A DNA stretch of 6,765 bases from Aquificaceae bacterium. GTDB taxonomy: Bacteria > Aquificota > Aquificia > Aquificales > Aquificaceae. The notes beneath the pieces are model-generated. The model saw only the letters and a program-made list of their open reading frames with translations. It ran no database searches and was not told where the DNA came from. Location: contig WFPN01000185.1 in assembly GCA_015487535.1 (NCBI GenBank), positions 1-6,765 of the forward strand, written 5' to 3'. Shown here piece by piece: positions 6,225 to 6,765 of this stretch. The number at the start of each line of letters is the position of its first letter. Positions within the stretch are counted from its first letter, which is position 1. A program made the position numbers and the translations under genes.

Positions 6225-6765
6225 ATGAGAGGGAAGCTTCTGGCTGCAGCGGCTTTAGGGATAGCTCTACCCTTCGCCGTAAACGAGTACTTTAACAGCC
6301 TGTGTCCCGAGCTCCCCAAAGAGGTCATACTCCCCAGCGAAGCAAACGCACTTCCCAGCTTCGCGAGGCAGACAGGTTTCACGTGCAGCACATGCCACAC
6401 CATACCACCGAGGCTAACAAGTACGGGATGCTCTTCAAGATGAGGGGTTACACCGAAGGACAGGCTCTTACCAACCTTCCAGCAGGAGATAACTACACCA
6501 TAACCAAGTTCAATCCGGTCTCCGTCCGTGTACTAAGCTACCCATACAGCAAGAAGAAGGGAGAGGACAGGGAGGTACTATTCCCCGACGAGTTCATGAT
6601 AGCCTTCGCTGGAAGAATAACCGAGAACGTGGGGGCTGTTCTGGAGCCCATATACGAAGCAGAAGAAGGGGAGTGGGATGTGGAGTACGCAAGGATAGCT
6701 GTGGTCAAAGACTTTGACGGACTATTGCTCGGCGTTATGGGAGGTTGGACCTCCCCAACGGGAAC
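6225..6765 (+). pseudogene. Cyc2-like monoheme cytochrome c-porin fusion, frameshifted and cut by window end
   Basis: Frame 1 starts at 6225 with a signal peptide (MRGKLLAAAALGIALPF) and an AxA-like cleavage candidate (A40-N41-A42). Then come LPSFARQTG (43-51) and one heme motif, C54-x-x-C57-H58, followed by PRLT. It then stops at TGA 6441-6443 after 72 codons. The frame offset by -1, from 6419 to the window end, continues without stops as KYGMLFKMRGYTEG and about 100 more residues. Restoring one base near 6417-6421 (ACAAG to ACAAAG) joins PRLT to KYG. This rebuilds the PxFARQTGxxCxxCH...PxLxx(F/Y)GxxFKxxGYT signature of outer-membrane Cyc2-type fusions, where a heme domain plugs a beta-barrel. 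Cyc2 proteins oxidise Fe(II), but related fusions have no known substrate. The downstream part has alternating hydrophobic strands (FMIAFAGRI, LLLGVMGGW) as in a porin. The shift may be a real mutation or a sequence error. Confidence 0.65.

Noticed and set aside
6197..6403. Minus-strand open frame within the cytochrome-porin start
   Set aside because: It is the shadow of the signal peptide and heme-motif coding sequence on the other strand, with no supporting start signal.

Overview
The window looks like a piece of a thermophilic bacterial chromosome, most likely Aquificota (Aquifex/Hydrogenobacter-like). I infer this from AGG/AGA-rich arginine codons, frequent ATA isoleucine codons, strong GGAGG ribosome sites, and a divergent gene resembling the cytochrome-porin fusions of Fe(II)-oxidising and related chemolithotrophs. 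No taxonomic marker gene is present, so the placement is only an inference.

Layout. Positions 1-556 (minus) hold the N-terminal 185 codons of an AAA_14/DUF4143-type ATPase whose C-terminus lies outside the window. Positions 557-648 are a short intergenic region with three copies of a 17-bp palindrome (AGTTCT-N5-AGAACT), the last of them ending one base before the ATPase start codon. Positions 649-3828 (minus) encode a CusA-type Cu/Ag RND pump. Positions 3844-6024 (minus), only 15 nt upstream of the pump gene, encode a CopB-type (CPH, P1B-3) copper P-type ATPase with a His-rich, Cys-containing N-terminus. Positions 6025-6224 are an AT-rich divergent promoter region with a candidate promoter for the copper genes and an FNR/DNR-like palindrome facing the other gene. 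From 6225 to the window end (plus) is a monoheme cytochrome c-porin gene resembling Cyc2. It appears broken by a one-base frameshift just after its heme motif.

How they fit. copB and cusA form a two-gene copper/silver efflux operon: the P-type ATPase moves copper from cytoplasm to periplasm, and the RND pump would carry periplasmic metal across the outer membrane. The adaptor (CusB) and outer-membrane channel (CusC) the pump needs are not in the window. The divergent gene is an envelope redox protein sharing the upstream region. The 3' ATPase gene appears to be a separate, probably self-regulated unit.

The items most worth following up are the triple palindrome at the ATPase gene, the frameshift in the cytochrome-porin gene, and the paired loss of one methionine pair in the CusA-like pump.
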